A stretch of DNA of 64,000 nucleotides. Source: Kocuria coralli. GTDB lineage: Bacteria > Actinomycetota > Actinomycetes > Actinomycetales > Micrococcaceae. Positions within the stretch are counted from its first letter, which is position 1; each line of letters begins with the position of its first letter. The notes under the pieces were generated by a model. That model ran no database searches, had not been told where the DNA came from, and saw nothing but the letters and a program-made list of their open reading frames with translations. Both the position numbers and the translations under genes were made by a program. Below are positions 9,141 to 18,661 of the stretch, piece by piece. Location of the stretch: assembly GCF_008831305.1 (NCBI RefSeq), contig NZ_ML708614.1, positions 1 to 64,000 of the forward strand, given 5' to 3'.

Positions 9141-9821
9141 CTATTGACGGCGGGGCCGACGGCGCAGGTGCGGGATACGCATGGCCCTGGGCTGGTCGGA
9201 GGTGGACGACACCGGCTCCTGGCTGGCGGATCCGAAGATTTCATCGATCAGGGAGTTCTCGTCGTCCTCCGGCTCGAAGGCTTCCCCGGGGTCCTCCGGC
9301 TCGCCCGGCTCAGTGGCCTCCTCCGCCTCGCCGGCATCCTCACCGGGGGCCGGGGGCGCTTCGACCTCGGGGGACCCGGCGGGTTCCTGGCCGGCAGCGG
9401 ATGCTGCCGGCGGCGGGGCCAGCTCCAGGCGGCGCACTGCGGCCATTGGGGCGACCACGGGAGCGGTCTCGGAATCGGGCTCGTGATCGGGGCCGTGCCC
9501 TTCGTTCTCGCCGGAAGGGGCGCCGACGGCGGAACCGGCGGAGCCGATCCTCGAGAGCGACCCGTGGGCCGCTGCCGGCAGGTCGGCCGGTTCCGGGGCG
9601 GGTGCCTCGACTCGCAGGATCTCCCAGCCTCGCGGGGCCGTCAGGCGCTGGGCATGAGGTGCGCAGAGGTCGTAGGCGTGGGGTTCGTTGTGCACGGACA
9701 GCGGCCCGATGACGGCGGTGGAGTCCGAGTACACGTAGGTCAGGGTGGCCACGGCCTCACGCTTGCACCCCTGACGGGAGCACAACCGTGCCAGCGGGGC
9801 TTCTGGGATCGTCGCTGCCAA
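9141..9821 (-). CDS. DUF3499 family protein
   Basis: Actinobacterial DUF3499 protein of unknown function. The conserved part is the first ~70 residues: LCSRQGCKREAVATLTYVY, then DLCAPHAQRLTAPRGWEI; two Cys pairs/His could bind a metal. The remaining ~150 residues are an acidic Pro/Glu/Ala tail without clear structure. The start is TTG at 9821 with GAAGG 8 nt upstream; no ATG or GTG fits before the conserved domain. It follows whiB by only 17 nt and is probably cotranscribed with it. Confidence 0.85.
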   Translation of the reverse strand: MAATIPEAPLARLCSRQGCKREAVATLTYVYSDSTAVIGPLSVHNEPHAYDLCAPHAQRLTAPRGWEILRVEAPAPEPADLPAAAHGSLSRIGSAGSAVGAPSGENEGHGPDHEPDSETAPVVAPMAAVRRLELAPPPAASAAGQEPAGSPEVEAPPAPGEDAGEAEEATEPGEPEDPGEAFEPEDDENSLIDEIFGSASQEPVSSTSDQPRAMRIPHLRRRPRRQ

Positions 9822-9838
9822 CGCGGGGCCTTCCGCTG

Positions 9839-10303
9839 TCAGCGGCCCGCGCGGCGCAGACGACGCCGTTCACGTTCGGACAGACCGCCCCAGATACCGA
9901 ACTTCTCGTCGTGGGCCATGGCGTAGTCCAGGCACTCGGAGCGCACGGGACAGGCCTCGCACACGCGCTTGGCGTCGCGGGTGGACCCGCCCTTCTCGGG
10001 GAAGAACGCCTCGGGGTCGGTCTGGGCACACAGCGCGTCGGTCTGCCAGGCCAGTTCGCCTTCGTCGGCCTCGATGCCGTAGGCGCCTGCCACCGCCTGC
10101 CAGATCGACCCGGGAACCGCCGCGGCATCCGGGGCGTAGTCCACGGTGTCGGTGGCCGTCGCGGGGCCGCCCGTGCCGTTCAATCGCTGCGCGGCGTCCG
10201 GATCCACCGGGTCCAGAAACCAGTCCTGCGGAACGGAACGGCTTCCCCGCCGCCGCCGTGCGGTCTGCGCAACCTCGGCGTTGTCGTAGGCGGGTTCTCC
10301 CAT
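9839..10303 (-). CDS. whiB: WhiB family iron-sulfur transcription regulator
   Basis: Wbl protein that binds a [4Fe-4S] cluster and usually acts with the primary sigma factor. The four ligands are Cys92, Cys115, Cys118 and Cys124 (C-x22-C-x2-C-x5-C), followed by the GIWGG turn (136-140) and a basic C-terminus ERERRRLRRAGR. ATG at 10303 has GAAGGA about 7 nt upstream, so the open frame further upstream is not used; 154 residues, with a ~70-residue N-terminal extension. Position next to DUF3499 and TIGR03089 matches the WhiB2/WhmD (cell-division type) locus in other actinobacteria, which is inference. Confidence 0.93.
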   Translation of the reverse strand: MGEPAYDNAEVAQTARRRRGSRSVPQDWFLDPVDPDAAQRLNGTGGPATATDTVDYAPDAAAVPGSIWQAVAGAYGIEADEGELAWQTDALCAQTDPEAFFPEKGGSTRDAKRVCEACPVRSECLDYAMAHDEKFGIWGGLSERERRRLRRAGR

Positions 10304-10649
10304 GGCGTTCCTTCCGTCAGTCGGCGAGATCTCAGCAGTGTATATACCCTGCAATGCATATCTCCGGGGGCCGGGTGGACGTCTCGCCGGTTTCTCCCGG
10401 AGACGCACTGCCCTAAACTCGCTCAGACAGTGCTCTGGGGGGCTCCGAGGACCGGCGTAGAACTGCAAGGCACCCTGCCACAAGCACTAATTACACGCTT
10501 GTAAGCACCGGAACGTCAAGCGCGGGCCACACATTGCCGCTGGTTCCGGCTGGTCCTTGACTTTACCCCCAAGGTTCCGTCATAGCCACATCGCCGCAGG
10601 TCACAGGCCCTGCCAGGCCAGCCGGCCACTACGCTCACGGAGGTTTTCC
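10304..10649. promoter_or_regulatory. Divergent intergenic region upstream of whiB and TIGR03089 gene
   Basis: 346 nt without a gene. On the minus strand a TATATACACT stretch about 35 nt before the whiB start (near 10336-10345) is a plausible -10 region. An AT-richer patch carries the dyad TTACACGCTTGTAA at 10491-10504, 190 nt upstream of whiB. On the plus strand TACGCT (10630-10635) and GGAGG (10639-10643) lie just before the TTG of the TIGR03089 gene. No small ORF with a convincing start is seen. Confidence 0.5.
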
Positions 10650-11528
10650 TTGCCGTCCATCAGCTCTCCGGACAACGCGCGCCCGCAGGACTTCACGCGC
10701 CTGCTCGACCAGATGGCAGCCCGGCCCACACCCGCCGTGGTGTTCTACGGTCACGACGGCGGCAGGGTGGAGTTATCAGGACGTGTGCTCGAGAACTGGG
10801 TGGCCAAGACCGCCAACCTGCTCGTGGACGATCTGGGACTCATGCCCGGAGACCATGTGCTGGTGGATGCGAGCCTGCACTGGCGCACCGCCGTGGTGAT
10901 CGCCGCGGCCTGGCGGCTGGGCGCCGTCGTGGTCCTCTCGGGTGCCGCAGACGCCCCGTCCGGGGCGGGAAATGGGGCGGCGGCCTCCCCGAGGACCTCT
11001 CATCCCGTGGAGCTCGCCGTGATCCAGGACCCCGGGGAGGCCGCCGCGACCTCCTCGGCCGCTGAGAAGGCCGGCACCCTGCCGGGCGTGCAGTCGGCGG
11101 CCGAGGTCATGGCACTGGCCTATCCCGGGCTCGCCATGTCGCTGGAGCCCGAGCGGCTGCCCGCCGGGGCCATCGACTACTGCGCGGAGATCCGAGTCCA
11201 CGGCGACCAGTGGTCCGGTGCCTCCCGTCCCGGCCCCGAGGACGTCTGCCTGCTGACCCCCGCCGAACGGCTGACCCACGCCCGCTTCTTCAGCGCCGCG
11301 GCAGCCCTCGGAGACCAGGTGCAGGCGGAGGCGATCGGGGCGGTTCACCTGGACGCTGACAGCTGGAGCGCCGTGAGCCTGGAGCGACTGGTCGCCACGT
11401 GGCTGGCGGGCAGTACGGCCGTTCTCACGGACCTTTCCGCGGAGCGCCCGCACGGGGGCTCCCACGAGGGCGCAGAAGGCATCGGCGCCATCCTGGCGGC
11501 CGAGCGGGTCGGCCTCAGCTGGAGCTAG
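10650..11528 (+). CDS. TIGR03089 family protein (AMP-binding-like)
   Basis: Actinobacterial TIGR03089 protein of unknown function, distantly related to the N-terminal part of AMP-dependent acyl-CoA synthetases. Seen: VVFYGHDGGRVELSGRVLENWVAKTANLL (residues ~30-58) and DHVLVDASLHWRTAVVIAAAWRLGAVVVLS; the ATP-binding and C-terminal domains of true ligases are missing, so catalysis is doubtful. TTG at 10650 has GGAGG 6 nt upstream and is the best start (292 residues). The 3' end overlaps the convergent GtrA gene by 14 nt. Confidence 0.8.
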   Translation: MPSISSPDNARPQDFTRLLDQMAARPTPAVVFYGHDGGRVELSGRVLENWVAKTANLLVDDLGLMPGDHVLVDASLHWRTAVVIAAAWRLGAVVVLSGAADAPSGAGNGAAASPRTSHPVELAVIQDPGEAAATSSAAEKAGTLPGVQSAAEVMALAYPGLAMSLEPERLPAGAIDYCAEIRVHGDQWSGASRPGPEDVCLLTPAERLTHARFFSAAAALGDQVQAEAIGAVHLDADSWSAVSLERLVATWLAGSTAVLTDLSAERPHGGSHEGAEGIGAILAAERVGLSWS

Positions 11529-12192
11529 GGCTCGACGGCGACGGGTCCTGCGAGGGGCCGCGCCCGGACTCGCGGTCGTCGGCGGAGGTGTGCTCCCCGC
11601 CGTGGCTCCCGTCCGGGATCTCCCGGTGGTCGGCGCCGGTCTCTCGCTCCGCGGCGGCTCCCGCCGTCTCCGTCGGGTGCACCTTGATCACCGGGATACG
11701 CCCGGTGATGGCCGCCATCTCCGAGGCGGTGGACGGCGCGAAACCGGGCTCCTCGTCGAGCTTGACCGCGTAGACCCAGAACCGGTACGCGAAGTAGCGG
11801 AAGATCGTGCCCAGGGCCGTCCCCACGATGGTTCCGGAGATGAACGATGCCGTGGGACTGGTCAGGCCCAGGACGTAGTAGCTCACGCCCACGCAGGCCA
11901 GCTCGATGGCCATGCCGATCCCGTTGGCGATCAGGAACTGGATCAGCTCCCGTTTGGTGTCCGACTGCCGCTTGTCCCGGAACGTCCAGTAGCGATTGGC
12001 CACCCACGAGAACAACGTGGCCACGATCGTCGCGATGGCCTTGGCCTTGACGTGACCGTCCTCCTGGAAGACGGTGTGCATCAGGAGCCAGACGACGCCG
12101 GCGTTGACCAGGAAGGCCAAGCCGCCCACGGTGCCGAACTTCATGAGTTCCGCAACGAACAAGTGCCAGGCGGCTTTGAAACGATTGATCAT
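11515..12192 (-). CDS. GtrA family membrane protein
   Basis: GtrA-like protein: small four-helix membrane proteins that help move polyprenyl-linked sugars or act with glycosyltransferases. Seen: KFGTVGGLAFLVNAGVVWLL at residues 18-37, ATLFSWVANRYWTFRDKR (conserved N-x-W-T-F), and two further segments ending FRYFAYRFWVY. The last ~65 residues form a hydrophilic Ser/Glu/Pro tail beyond the domain. ATG start at 12192. Divergent from purK, as in several actinobacteria where GtrA, purK and purE cluster. It overlaps the opposing TIGR03089 gene at the 3' end. Confidence 0.9.
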   Translation of the reverse strand: MINRFKAAWHLFVAELMKFGTVGGLAFLVNAGVVWLLMHTVFQEDGHVKAKAIATIVATLFSWVANRYWTFRDKRQSDTKRELIQFLIANGIGMAIELACVGVSYYVLGLTSPTASFISGTIVGTALGTIFRYFAYRFWVYAVKLDEEPGFAPSTASEMAAITGRIPVIKVHPTETAGAAAERETGADHREIPDGSHGGEHTSADDRESGRGPSQDPSPSSPSSS

Positions 12193-12305
12193 AGGGTCCA
12201 GGCTCCGGGTGCTTCAGCTGAACGCTCCAGGCGGCCGTCGCAGTCGGGCCGTTTAGCGAGCGCGTGGCCCATCATATGCGCACACTTGAGCATTAACCTG
12301 GTGCG

Positions 12306-13550
12306 GTGACTCATGCGCCTCAGCCTTCCCAGGACCCCCGCACCTGCTCCCCGGCACCCGGCGGCAATCGCCGGATCCCCTCTCCGACGCCCGTGACAGG
12401 CCCCGTGGTGGGCGTGGTCGGTGGCGGGCAGCTCGCCCGGATGATGGGCCCGGCAGCCACCGAAATGGGGCTAGAACTACGCGTGTTGGCCGAGGAACCG
12501 GGCAGTTGCGCGATTCCGGCGGCAGCCGGCCACCAGGTGGGCGACTATCACGACCTCGAGACCCTGCTCGCCTTCGCGGAGGGCCTGGACGCGCTGACCT
12601 TCGATCATGAGCACGTGCCCAACGAGCATCTCCGGGCGCTCCTCTCGGCGGGAATCGCGGTGGAGCCCCGCCCGGAGGCCCTGGTGCACGCGCAGGACAA
12701 GATCGTGATGCGCCGCGCCGTGGAGCGCCTGGGGCTGCCCAACCCGCGCTGGGCCGAGGTGGCCAGCGCCGACGAGCTGATCGGCTTCGCCGACGGCCGG
12801 TGGCCCGTCGTGCTCAAGACCCCGCGCGGCGGCTACGACGGCAAGGGCGTGCTGCTGGTCCGTTCCGAGGAGGAGGCCCGGACGGGCACTGCCGCGGACT
12901 GGTTCGGCCAGGGCCGTTTCCCGGCGCTGCTGGCCGAGGAAGCCGTGCCGTTCAGCCGCGAGCTCTCCGCCCTCGTGGCCCGGACGCCGTCGGGAGAGGT
13001 CCGCTCGTGGCCCGTGGTGGAGTCCATCCAGGTCGACGGCGTGTGCGACGAGGTGCTCGCCCCGGCCCCCGGGCTGCCCGACGAGATCGCCGAGGCAGCG
13101 GCGGAGGCCGCGCGCACCCTCGCGACGGAGCTCGGGGTGACCGGGGTGATGGCCGCCGAGCTCTTCGAGGTCCCCGGCCGCGGGTTCCTGGTCAACGAAC
13201 TGGCCATGCGACCCCACAACTCGGGGCACTGGACCATGGACGGATCGGTCACCGGGCAGTTCGAGCAGCATCTGCGGGCGGTGCTCGACCTGCCCCTCGG
13301 CGACACCGGGTTCATCGGCGGGGCCACCGTCATGAAGAACATCCTGGGCGGAAGCGCCGACGACCTCTTCGCGGACCTCACGAGCGCCATGAGCGCCGTA
13401 CCGGCTGCCAAGGTGCACCTGTACGGCAAGGGGGTACGGGCCGGCCGCAAAGTCGGGCACATCAATGTCACCGGCCGGGACGCCGGGGAGATCCCCGAGA
13501 TGCGGAACCGCGCTGCGACCGCAGCGGCGATCATCCGCGACGGCGCCTGA
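12306..13550 (+). CDS. purK: 5-(carboxyamino)imidazole ribonucleotide synthase
   Basis: ATP-grasp enzyme that carboxylates AIR to N5-CAIR in purine synthesis; its product is used by PurE just downstream. Seen: [15 protein letters not shown] near the N-terminus, [27 protein letters not shown] and [11 protein letters not shown]-type C-terminal motif ([13 protein letters not shown]). GTG at 12306 lies 6 nt after TAACCT, so the mRNA is probably leaderless; the first ~28 residues are a Pro-rich extension. 414 residues. 145 nt separate it from purE. Confidence 0.96.
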   Translation: MTHAPQPSQDPRTCSPAPGGNRRIPSPTPVTGPVVGVVGGGQLARMMGPAATEMGLELRVLAEEPGSCAIPAAAGHQVGDYHDLETLLAFAEGLDALTFDHEHVPNEHLRALLSAGIAVEPRPEALVHAQDKIVMRRAVERLGLPNPRWAEVASADELIGFADGRWPVVLKTPRGGYDGKGVLLVRSEEEARTGTAADWFGQGRFPALLAEEAVPFSRELSALVARTPSGEVRSWPVVESIQVDGVCDEVLAPAPGLPDEIAEAAAEAARTLATELGVTGVMAAELFEVPGRGFLVNELAMRPHNSGHWTMDGSVTGQFEQHLRAVLDLPLGDTGFIGGATVMKNILGGSADDLFADLTSAMSAVPAAKVHLYGKGVRAGRKVGHINVTGRDAGEIPEMRNRAATAAAIIRDGA

Positions 13551-13695
13551 GCGCGAGGAGAGGCGGAAAAAGATCGTCCCGACCGGCGGAGACGGGCCCG
13601 TGCCACGCGAAGGGCCCGCCTACCGGCGGACTACCAGCCGGTGCGAGTACCGTGAGCTTGATTCACGTCCCCGGCCTGATCAGAAGGAGATTTCG

Positions 13696-14214
13696 ATGGA
13701 TGAGACCCAGCCCGTGGTCGGCGTCGTGATGGGCTCCGACTCCGACTGGCCCGTCATGGAAGACGCCGTGGAGATCCTGGGGGAACTCGGGGTCTCCTGC
13801 GAGGTGGACGTCGTCTCCGCGCACCGGATGCCGCACGAGATGGTGGACTACGGAACCTCCGCCGTCGAGCGCGGGCTGCGTGTCATCATCGCCGGGGCCG
13901 GAGGGGCGGCGCACCTGCCCGGCATGCTGGCCTCCACCACGGTCCTCCCGGTGATCGGGGTGCCCGTCGCCCTGAAGACCCTGGACGGCCTGGACTCGCT
14001 GCTGTCCATCGTGCAGATGCCGGCGGGAGTACCCGTAGCCACCGTGTCCATCGGCGGGGCCCGGAACGCCGGGCTGCTGGCCGCCCGGATCCTGGCGGCG
14101 GGCACCGACGAGGACGCCGCCGAGCTGCGTGCGTCCCTGCAGCGTTTCTCCGCCGAGCTCAACCAGATCGCCCACGCCAAGGGCGCCGCGCTGCGCGAGC
14201 GCCTGGCCGACTAG
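13696..14214 (+). CDS. purE: N5-carboxyaminoimidazole ribonucleotide mutase
   Basis: Class I PurE, converting N5-CAIR to CAIR. Seen: [12 protein letters not shown] (residues 13-24), [11 protein letters not shown], and [12 protein letters not shown] with the catalytic His. 172 residues, usual length. ATG at 13696 follows a strong AAGGAGA ribosome-binding site, unlike the leaderless purK upstream, which fits its being the second gene of a purKE transcript or having its own leader. Confidence 0.96.
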   Translation: MDETQPVVGVVMGSDSDWPVMEDAVEILGELGVSCEVDVVSAHRMPHEMVDYGTSAVERGLRVIIAGAGGAAHLPGMLASTTVLPVIGVPVALKTLDGLDSLLSIVQMPAGVPVATVSIGGARNAGLLAARILAAGTDEDAAELRASLQRFSAELNQIAHAKGAALRERLAD

Positions 14215-14325
14215 GGCCTCCGGTATCCGCGAGGTCATCCGCCCAGCACGACGAACCGGCCCGGAGGCTGGTCCCCCGTCGTCGACGGCACCTTCTTACT
14301 TCCCCGAGCAACAGGCGCGATTTAC

Positions 14326-16122
14326 GTGACAGGACCCCAGGACCCCCCCTCCCGCAGGCGCGATCGCCGCTCCCGCGACGAAGCACACCGTGACTACGAG
14401 CTGTGGGTCGATCAGACCGGGCAGCATGCGGCGCAGCCCGGTGACACCTACGACGCCCCCCACCACGACGCGTACGCCGAGTCCGTGCGCGCGGATCCGT
14501 CCCCGTACGGGCCGGGGCCCGAGGAGCGGGACGACGACGTCGTGGGAGAGATTCCCGCCGAGAGCTCGATCCGTTCCCGCAACCGGGTCTCCTCGTGGGC
14601 CGAGGCGCTGTTCAATCCGCGGTTCGTCTCCGCTCAGGCGCGCAACAAGCGCGCCGCCCTGCTGCTGGGGGGCACCCTGCTGGTCCCCGGCTCCGCCCAG
14701 ATCAGCGCGGGGAACCGGCGGATCGGGCGCATCGCGCTGTCGGTGACCATGGTGTGCTGGATCCTGCTGGCTCTCGCGATCCTCTCGGCCGTCTTCTGGC
14801 GCACCCCGTTGATCTTCCTGCTCACCAACGGGCTGACCACCCCCGTCATCTCGGTCGCCCTGGTGGCCCTGGCCATCGGATGGGGCGTGCTGTTCCTCGA
14901 CGCCCTGCGGCTGGTACGTCCCGGGCTGCTGAGCACCAGGGCGCGCACCGTGGCGATCGTGGCGACGATCGTGGCCATGGTCGTCACCTCCGGAGGGCTG
15001 GGGTACACGGCCCATCTGATCAACGTCACGCGCTCCACGGTGGGGCAGATCTTCGGCGGCGGCCTGCCGTTCAGGCCCGTGGACGGCAGGTACAACATCC
15101 TGCTCATGGGCGCCGATGCCGGCGCCGACCGGGTCGGCCTCCGGCCGGACTCGATGACCGTGATCAGCATCGATGCCGACTCCGGCCAGACCGTCACCAT
15201 CTCCCTGCCGCGGAACCTTCAGAACGCGCCCTTCCCGGCCGACTCCCCCATGCACGAGGTCTACCCGGAGGGCTACGACTGCGGCGACGAGTGCCTGCTC
15301 AACGCCGTCTACACCGATGTCACGGAGAACCATCCGGACGTCTACGGCGACGTCGACGACCCCGGTGCGGAGGCGATGATGGACGCGGCCTCCGGCGTGC
15401 TGGGCATCGACGTCCAGGGGTACGCCATGATCGACATGGCGGGGTTCGAGCAGCTCGTGGACGCCATGGGCGGGATCACCATCGATGTCGGCGGCGAGGT
15501 GCCGATCGGCGGCGGGACGAACGAGATCACCGGGCTCCCGAACCCGATCGACGGGTACATCGAACCCGGTGTGCAGCATCTGGACGGCTTCCACGCCCTC
15601 TGGTACGCCCGCTCCCGGGAAGGGGCCTCCGACTACGACCGGCAGGCCCGCCAGCGATGCGTCCAGACGGCCATGCTCAAGCAGCTGAACCCGGTCAACG
15701 TGGTCTCCAAGTTCGAGGAGATGGCTGCGGCCGGCACCCAGGTGGTCGTGACGGACATCCCGCAGTCCTCGATCGGGTCCTTCGTGGATCTCGCGCTGGA
15801 GGCCAAGAACTACGATCTGGTCGGCTACGCCGCAGGACCGCCGTACTACGACGCCATGTTCCCCACCTATCCGGACTACGACCAGCTGCACGCCGACGTG
15901 GCCGACCTGCTGGCCAGCGCCGACGGTTCGGGAGACGTTCAGCCCACGACGGCGGCCGCATCGTCCGGCCCTGCCTCCTCCGAATCCGCCGGCGCCGTCC
16001 TGGCCCAGGGCGCGGGCACCGGGGCGAGGTCGCTGACGATGCTCCCCGCCGAGACCCTCGACGGCGCCACCGAGCCGGGCCAGACCGAGCTGTCGGCCAA
16101 CGGGACCTGCTCGGTCCCCTGA
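14326..16122 (+). CDS. LytR-CpsA-Psr (LCP) family cell-wall ligase
   Basis: LCP-type phosphotransferase that attaches polyprenyl-linked glycopolymers (teichoic-acid-like or polysaccharide) to peptidoglycan. Order: a disordered ~105-residue cytoplasmic tail, about four hydrophobic segments (residues ~110-225), then the extracellular LCP domain from ~256: YNILLMGADAG, the Arg/Asp motif LRPDSMTVISID, SLPRNLQ, and YARSREGASDYDRQARQRCV. A Ser/Ala/Glu-rich tail closes the 598-residue protein. Multiple membrane segments instead of one distinguish it from the simplest LCPs. Start is GTG at 14326 with weak context. Next to femX, another wall enzyme. Confidence 0.9.
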   Translation: MTGPQDPPSRRRDRRSRDEAHRDYELWVDQTGQHAAQPGDTYDAPHHDAYAESVRADPSPYGPGPEERDDDVVGEIPAESSIRSRNRVSSWAEALFNPRFVSAQARNKRAALLLGGTLLVPGSAQISAGNRRIGRIALSVTMVCWILLALAILSAVFWRTPLIFLLTNGLTTPVISVALVALAIGWGVLFLDALRLVRPGLLSTRARTVAIVATIVAMVVTSGGLGYTAHLINVTRSTVGQIFGGGLPFRPVDGRYNILLMGADAGADRVGLRPDSMTVISIDADSGQTVTISLPRNLQNAPFPADSPMHEVYPEGYDCGDECLLNAVYTDVTENHPDVYGDVDDPGAEAMMDAASGVLGIDVQGYAMIDMAGFEQLVDAMGGITIDVGGEVPIGGGTNEITGLPNPIDGYIEPGVQHLDGFHALWYARSREGASDYDRQARQRCVQTAMLKQLNPVNVVSKFEEMAAAGTQVVVTDIPQSSIGSFVDLALEAKNYDLVGYAAGPPYYDAMFPTYPDYDQLHADVADLLASADGSGDVQPTTAAASSGPASSESAGAVLAQGAGTGARSLTMLPAETLDGATEPGQTELSANGTCSVP

Positions 16123-16180
16123 TCCGGCGCGCGCCCCGGCGCAGGTGGAGCGCAGCGGCGACGCCGGTACAGTGGCGACC

Positions 16181-17197
16181 GTGACCAACATTCTGCAGAG
16201 CAAAGCATGGGCGGATTTCCAGGCCGAACTGGGCCACACGGTCGTCGACGACGAGGGGCCCGGGTTCTCCTGGCAGGCCACCGTCGAGGGCGGTTCGACG
16301 GGACGGTACCTGTACTGCCCCTACGGACCGCTGGCTGATTCCCCCCAGGCCTTCGACGCCGCTCTGGAGTCCCTGAAAACCGCGGCCAGGAACCACCGCT
16401 GCTGGTTCGTGCGGATCGAGCCGGCGTTCGCGAGGATCCAGGACGGGCTAGAGACCCCCGAGGCGGCACTGCGCCGGCGCGGGCTCAAGCGGGCTCCCCG
16501 CCAGGTCCAGCCCGGTCATACGCAGCTGATCGACCTCGCTCAGGACGAGGAGGCGATCCTCAAGGACATGAAGTCCACCAATCGCAACCTCCACCGCAAC
16601 ATCCACAAGAAGGGCGTGACCTTCACGGCGACGACGGATCCCGCGGCCATCTCGATCCTGCTGAAGTACCTGGCGCAGACGGCGCAGCGGAAGAACTTCA
16701 ACCGTCAGCACGACGACTACCTGCAGACCGCGGCCGAGGTCCTCATGCCGCGCGGCGCGGCCGTTCTCTACGTGGCCCGCCTGGACGACGAGCCGATCGG
16801 GGCCTCGCTGGTCTACGACTCGGACGACACCCGCACCTACGCGCACGCCTCCATGGATGTGGAGCATCGCAAGCTCTCGGCCGGCATCCCCCTGGTGGTC
16901 CGGATGATCCTGGACGCCAAGGAGAAGGGCCTGAGCACCTTCGACCTCTTCGGGACGGCACCGGACGGCGCCGGACCGGAGCACGAGTGGTACGGGTTCA
17001 CGAAGTTCAAGAAATCCTTCGGCGGGACCCCCGCCGAGTACCCGGGCACGTGGGACCTGCCGGTCTCCCCGGCCAAGTACACCGCGTACACCGGGATCCG
17101 GGCCGCACGCGAGATGGCCGGCTCGGCCAGGAAAGCAGCCGGGGAGAAGGCGCCCGGCGTGATCTCGGCCCTCAGGAGCAAGGTCTCCCGAGGGTGA
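16181..17197 (+). CDS. FemX/FemAB family peptidoglycan bridge aminoacyltransferase
   Basis: Fem family enzyme using aminoacyl-tRNA to add an interpeptide-bridge amino acid to lipid II. Seen: SKAWADFQAELGH near the N-terminus, RYLYCPYGPL, MKSTNRNLHRNIHKKGV (lysine-rich substrate strand), IGASLVYDSDDTRTYAHASM, and the C-terminal GFTKFKKSFGG with PGTWDLP. 338 residues, a normal size without the coiled-coil arm. GTG at 16181 is 7 nt after TACAGT (leaderless). The gene ends 1 nt before the convergent FemAB-like paralogue. The amino acid added is not predictable. Confidence 0.9.
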   Translation: MTNILQSKAWADFQAELGHTVVDDEGPGFSWQATVEGGSTGRYLYCPYGPLADSPQAFDAALESLKTAARNHRCWFVRIEPAFARIQDGLETPEAALRRRGLKRAPRQVQPGHTQLIDLAQDEEAILKDMKSTNRNLHRNIHKKGVTFTATTDPAAISILLKYLAQTAQRKNFNRQHDDYLQTAAEVLMPRGAAVLYVARLDDEPIGASLVYDSDDTRTYAHASMDVEHRKLSAGIPLVVRMILDAKEKGLSTFDLFGTAPDGAGPEHEWYGFTKFKKSFGGTPAEYPGTWDLPVSPAKYTAYTGIRAAREMAGSARKAAGEKAPGVISALRSKVSRG

Positions 17198-17198
17198 C

Positions 17199-18551
17199 TC
17201 AGCGGCCCGCGGCGTCCCTGAACGCCCTCATCCCCTCGGCGTAAAGACGCTTGACGGAGGAGATGGGACGGCCCGCTCTCGGCGGTCGTTCCTGCGGTGA
17301 CGCTGTCCCGGTGTCGCCGTTCTTCTTCCGGGGCTCGCGCTGGTGTTCCGAGGACGCCCGGGGTGCGGCGTCTCCCCGGGACTCCCCCGGCGTGGCCGCG
17401 GCATCCCGCGCCGGCTCGATCTCCCGCTGGGCGGGCGTGACGCCCGTCATCTCGATCCCGAGATCCTGGCTGACCTGCCGCCGCACCTGGTCCACGCGCT
17501 GCGGCTCCGCCGCCGCGTCGGCCCCCTGGTGTGCCTGCGGCTCGACGCCCGGATCGTCCTTCCTCCGCCCGCGGACACGGCGCTTCCTGCCTCCGCCCGT
17601 ACCGGCGGAGGGCTTCGCGCCGGTGGCTTCGACGAGGTCCTTGCGCCAGGTCCCGAGAACGGCCCGCTCCCGATCGGCGAGCTCGCGCACGACGGTGGGG
17701 ACGTGCTTGTCCTTCGCATCTCCGCCGTCCATGCGCTGGACGCCGCGTTTCTGCAGCTCCACGACCCCGGTGAGCAGCAGGGCGTCGTCGATGCCCAGTT
17801 CCCGGGCCTTTCGGGTGAAGCCGATGCGGTAGAGCATGGCCAGGCCAACGGTGTGGACGAACCACAGATAGCCCAGTGCCTCCGGCTGCTCCCCGGGTCG
17901 CTCCTGGGTCGCCACGAGCAGCAGCGAGTCCTGCCCCAGGTCCTTCAGGAGATGATTGATCTGCCCGGTCTTCAGGCCGACCGCGCGCACCCCTCCGGAA
18001 TCGGCGGTGATCTCCCGTACGGTGACATCCGATACGCGCAGCCCCGCCCGGCACCGGTCCAGGGTCTCGGCGGACAACCGGGCCGAGAGCGCCTTCTCGG
18101 TCTCGCCCAGCGGGACCCGCAGCCTGAGCGGGCCGGCCTCGGCCTCCCCCACCGGATCCAGCGGCGTCCAGCTCCGCTGGTCCAGGGCCTCCCTGAGATG
18201 CACCGCGCCGGGGACGTCGACCGTCAGGGTGATCCGCTCGGCACGGTAGCGGTCCGCCGCGTAGCGGGCCAGGGCGTCCATGAACGCCGGGACCGTGGCG
18301 GGCCTGTTCACGTGGACCTGCTGGCCTTCGGCCAGGATCCGGCCGTGGTGGGGGCGGATCTGAAGCTGCGCATAACCCACCATGCGTTCCTCGGAGTCCC
18401 GGACCAGCACCCGATCCACCGTGAGGTCCTCGCCCTCCGCGGCCTGCTGTACCGCCCCGATCCCCCACAGCTGGTCGGGGTGACCACCGGTCACGCGAAC
18501 GGTCGCGTCCCAGGTCTTCTGGTTCAGACTGGAACTTACGGACAGAGCCAC
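17199..18551 (-). CDS. Divergent FemAB/GNAT-like protein with long disordered tail
   Basis: 450-residue protein that I do not recognise by name. Residues ~1-300 look like two GNAT-like halves with Fem-type landmarks: a first half with VRDSEERMVGYAQLQIRPHHGR, and a second half with LGYLWFVHTVGLAMLYRIGFTRKARELGIDDALLL, parallel to the GASLVY...KLSAGIPLVV segment of the adjacent FemX. The lysine-rich substrate strand of FemX is not evident. The last ~130 residues are charged, Arg/Glu/Pro-rich and probably disordered. GTG at 18551 has AAAGGA ~11 nt upstream. Convergent with femX, ends 1 nt apart. Aminoacyltransferase function is inference. Confidence 0.7.
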   Translation of the reverse strand: MALSVSSSLNQKTWDATVRVTGGHPDQLWGIGAVQQAAEGEDLTVDRVLVRDSEERMVGYAQLQIRPHHGRILAEGQQVHVNRPATVPAFMDALARYAADRYRAERITLTVDVPGAVHLREALDQRSWTPLDPVGEAEAGPLRLRVPLGETEKALSARLSAETLDRCRAGLRVSDVTVREITADSGGVRAVGLKTGQINHLLKDLGQDSLLLVATQERPGEQPEALGYLWFVHTVGLAMLYRIGFTRKARELGIDDALLLTGVVELQKRGVQRMDGGDAKDKHVPTVVRELADRERAVLGTWRKDLVEATGAKPSAGTGGGRKRRVRGRRKDDPGVEPQAHQGADAAAEPQRVDQVRRQVSQDLGIEMTGVTPAQREIEPARDAAATPGESRGDAAPRASSEHQREPRKKNGDTGTASPQERPPRAGRPISSVKRLYAEGMRAFRDAAGR

Positions 18552-18661
18552 GGCAGGCGGATTCCTTTGTGCGCTGGGGGCGGTGCTCCCGGCTGGGGGC
18601 GCGGGGAGACCGTGGACGTACGGGGGTCGGGCATATTCTATGCGCCGCAGCGGGCGGAGAC

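Noticed and set aside
14296-16281. A 661-codon minus-strand open frame over the LCP gene
   Set aside because: Antisense of a clear LCP-domain gene; composition dominated by Gly/Arg/Val/Asp with no domain.
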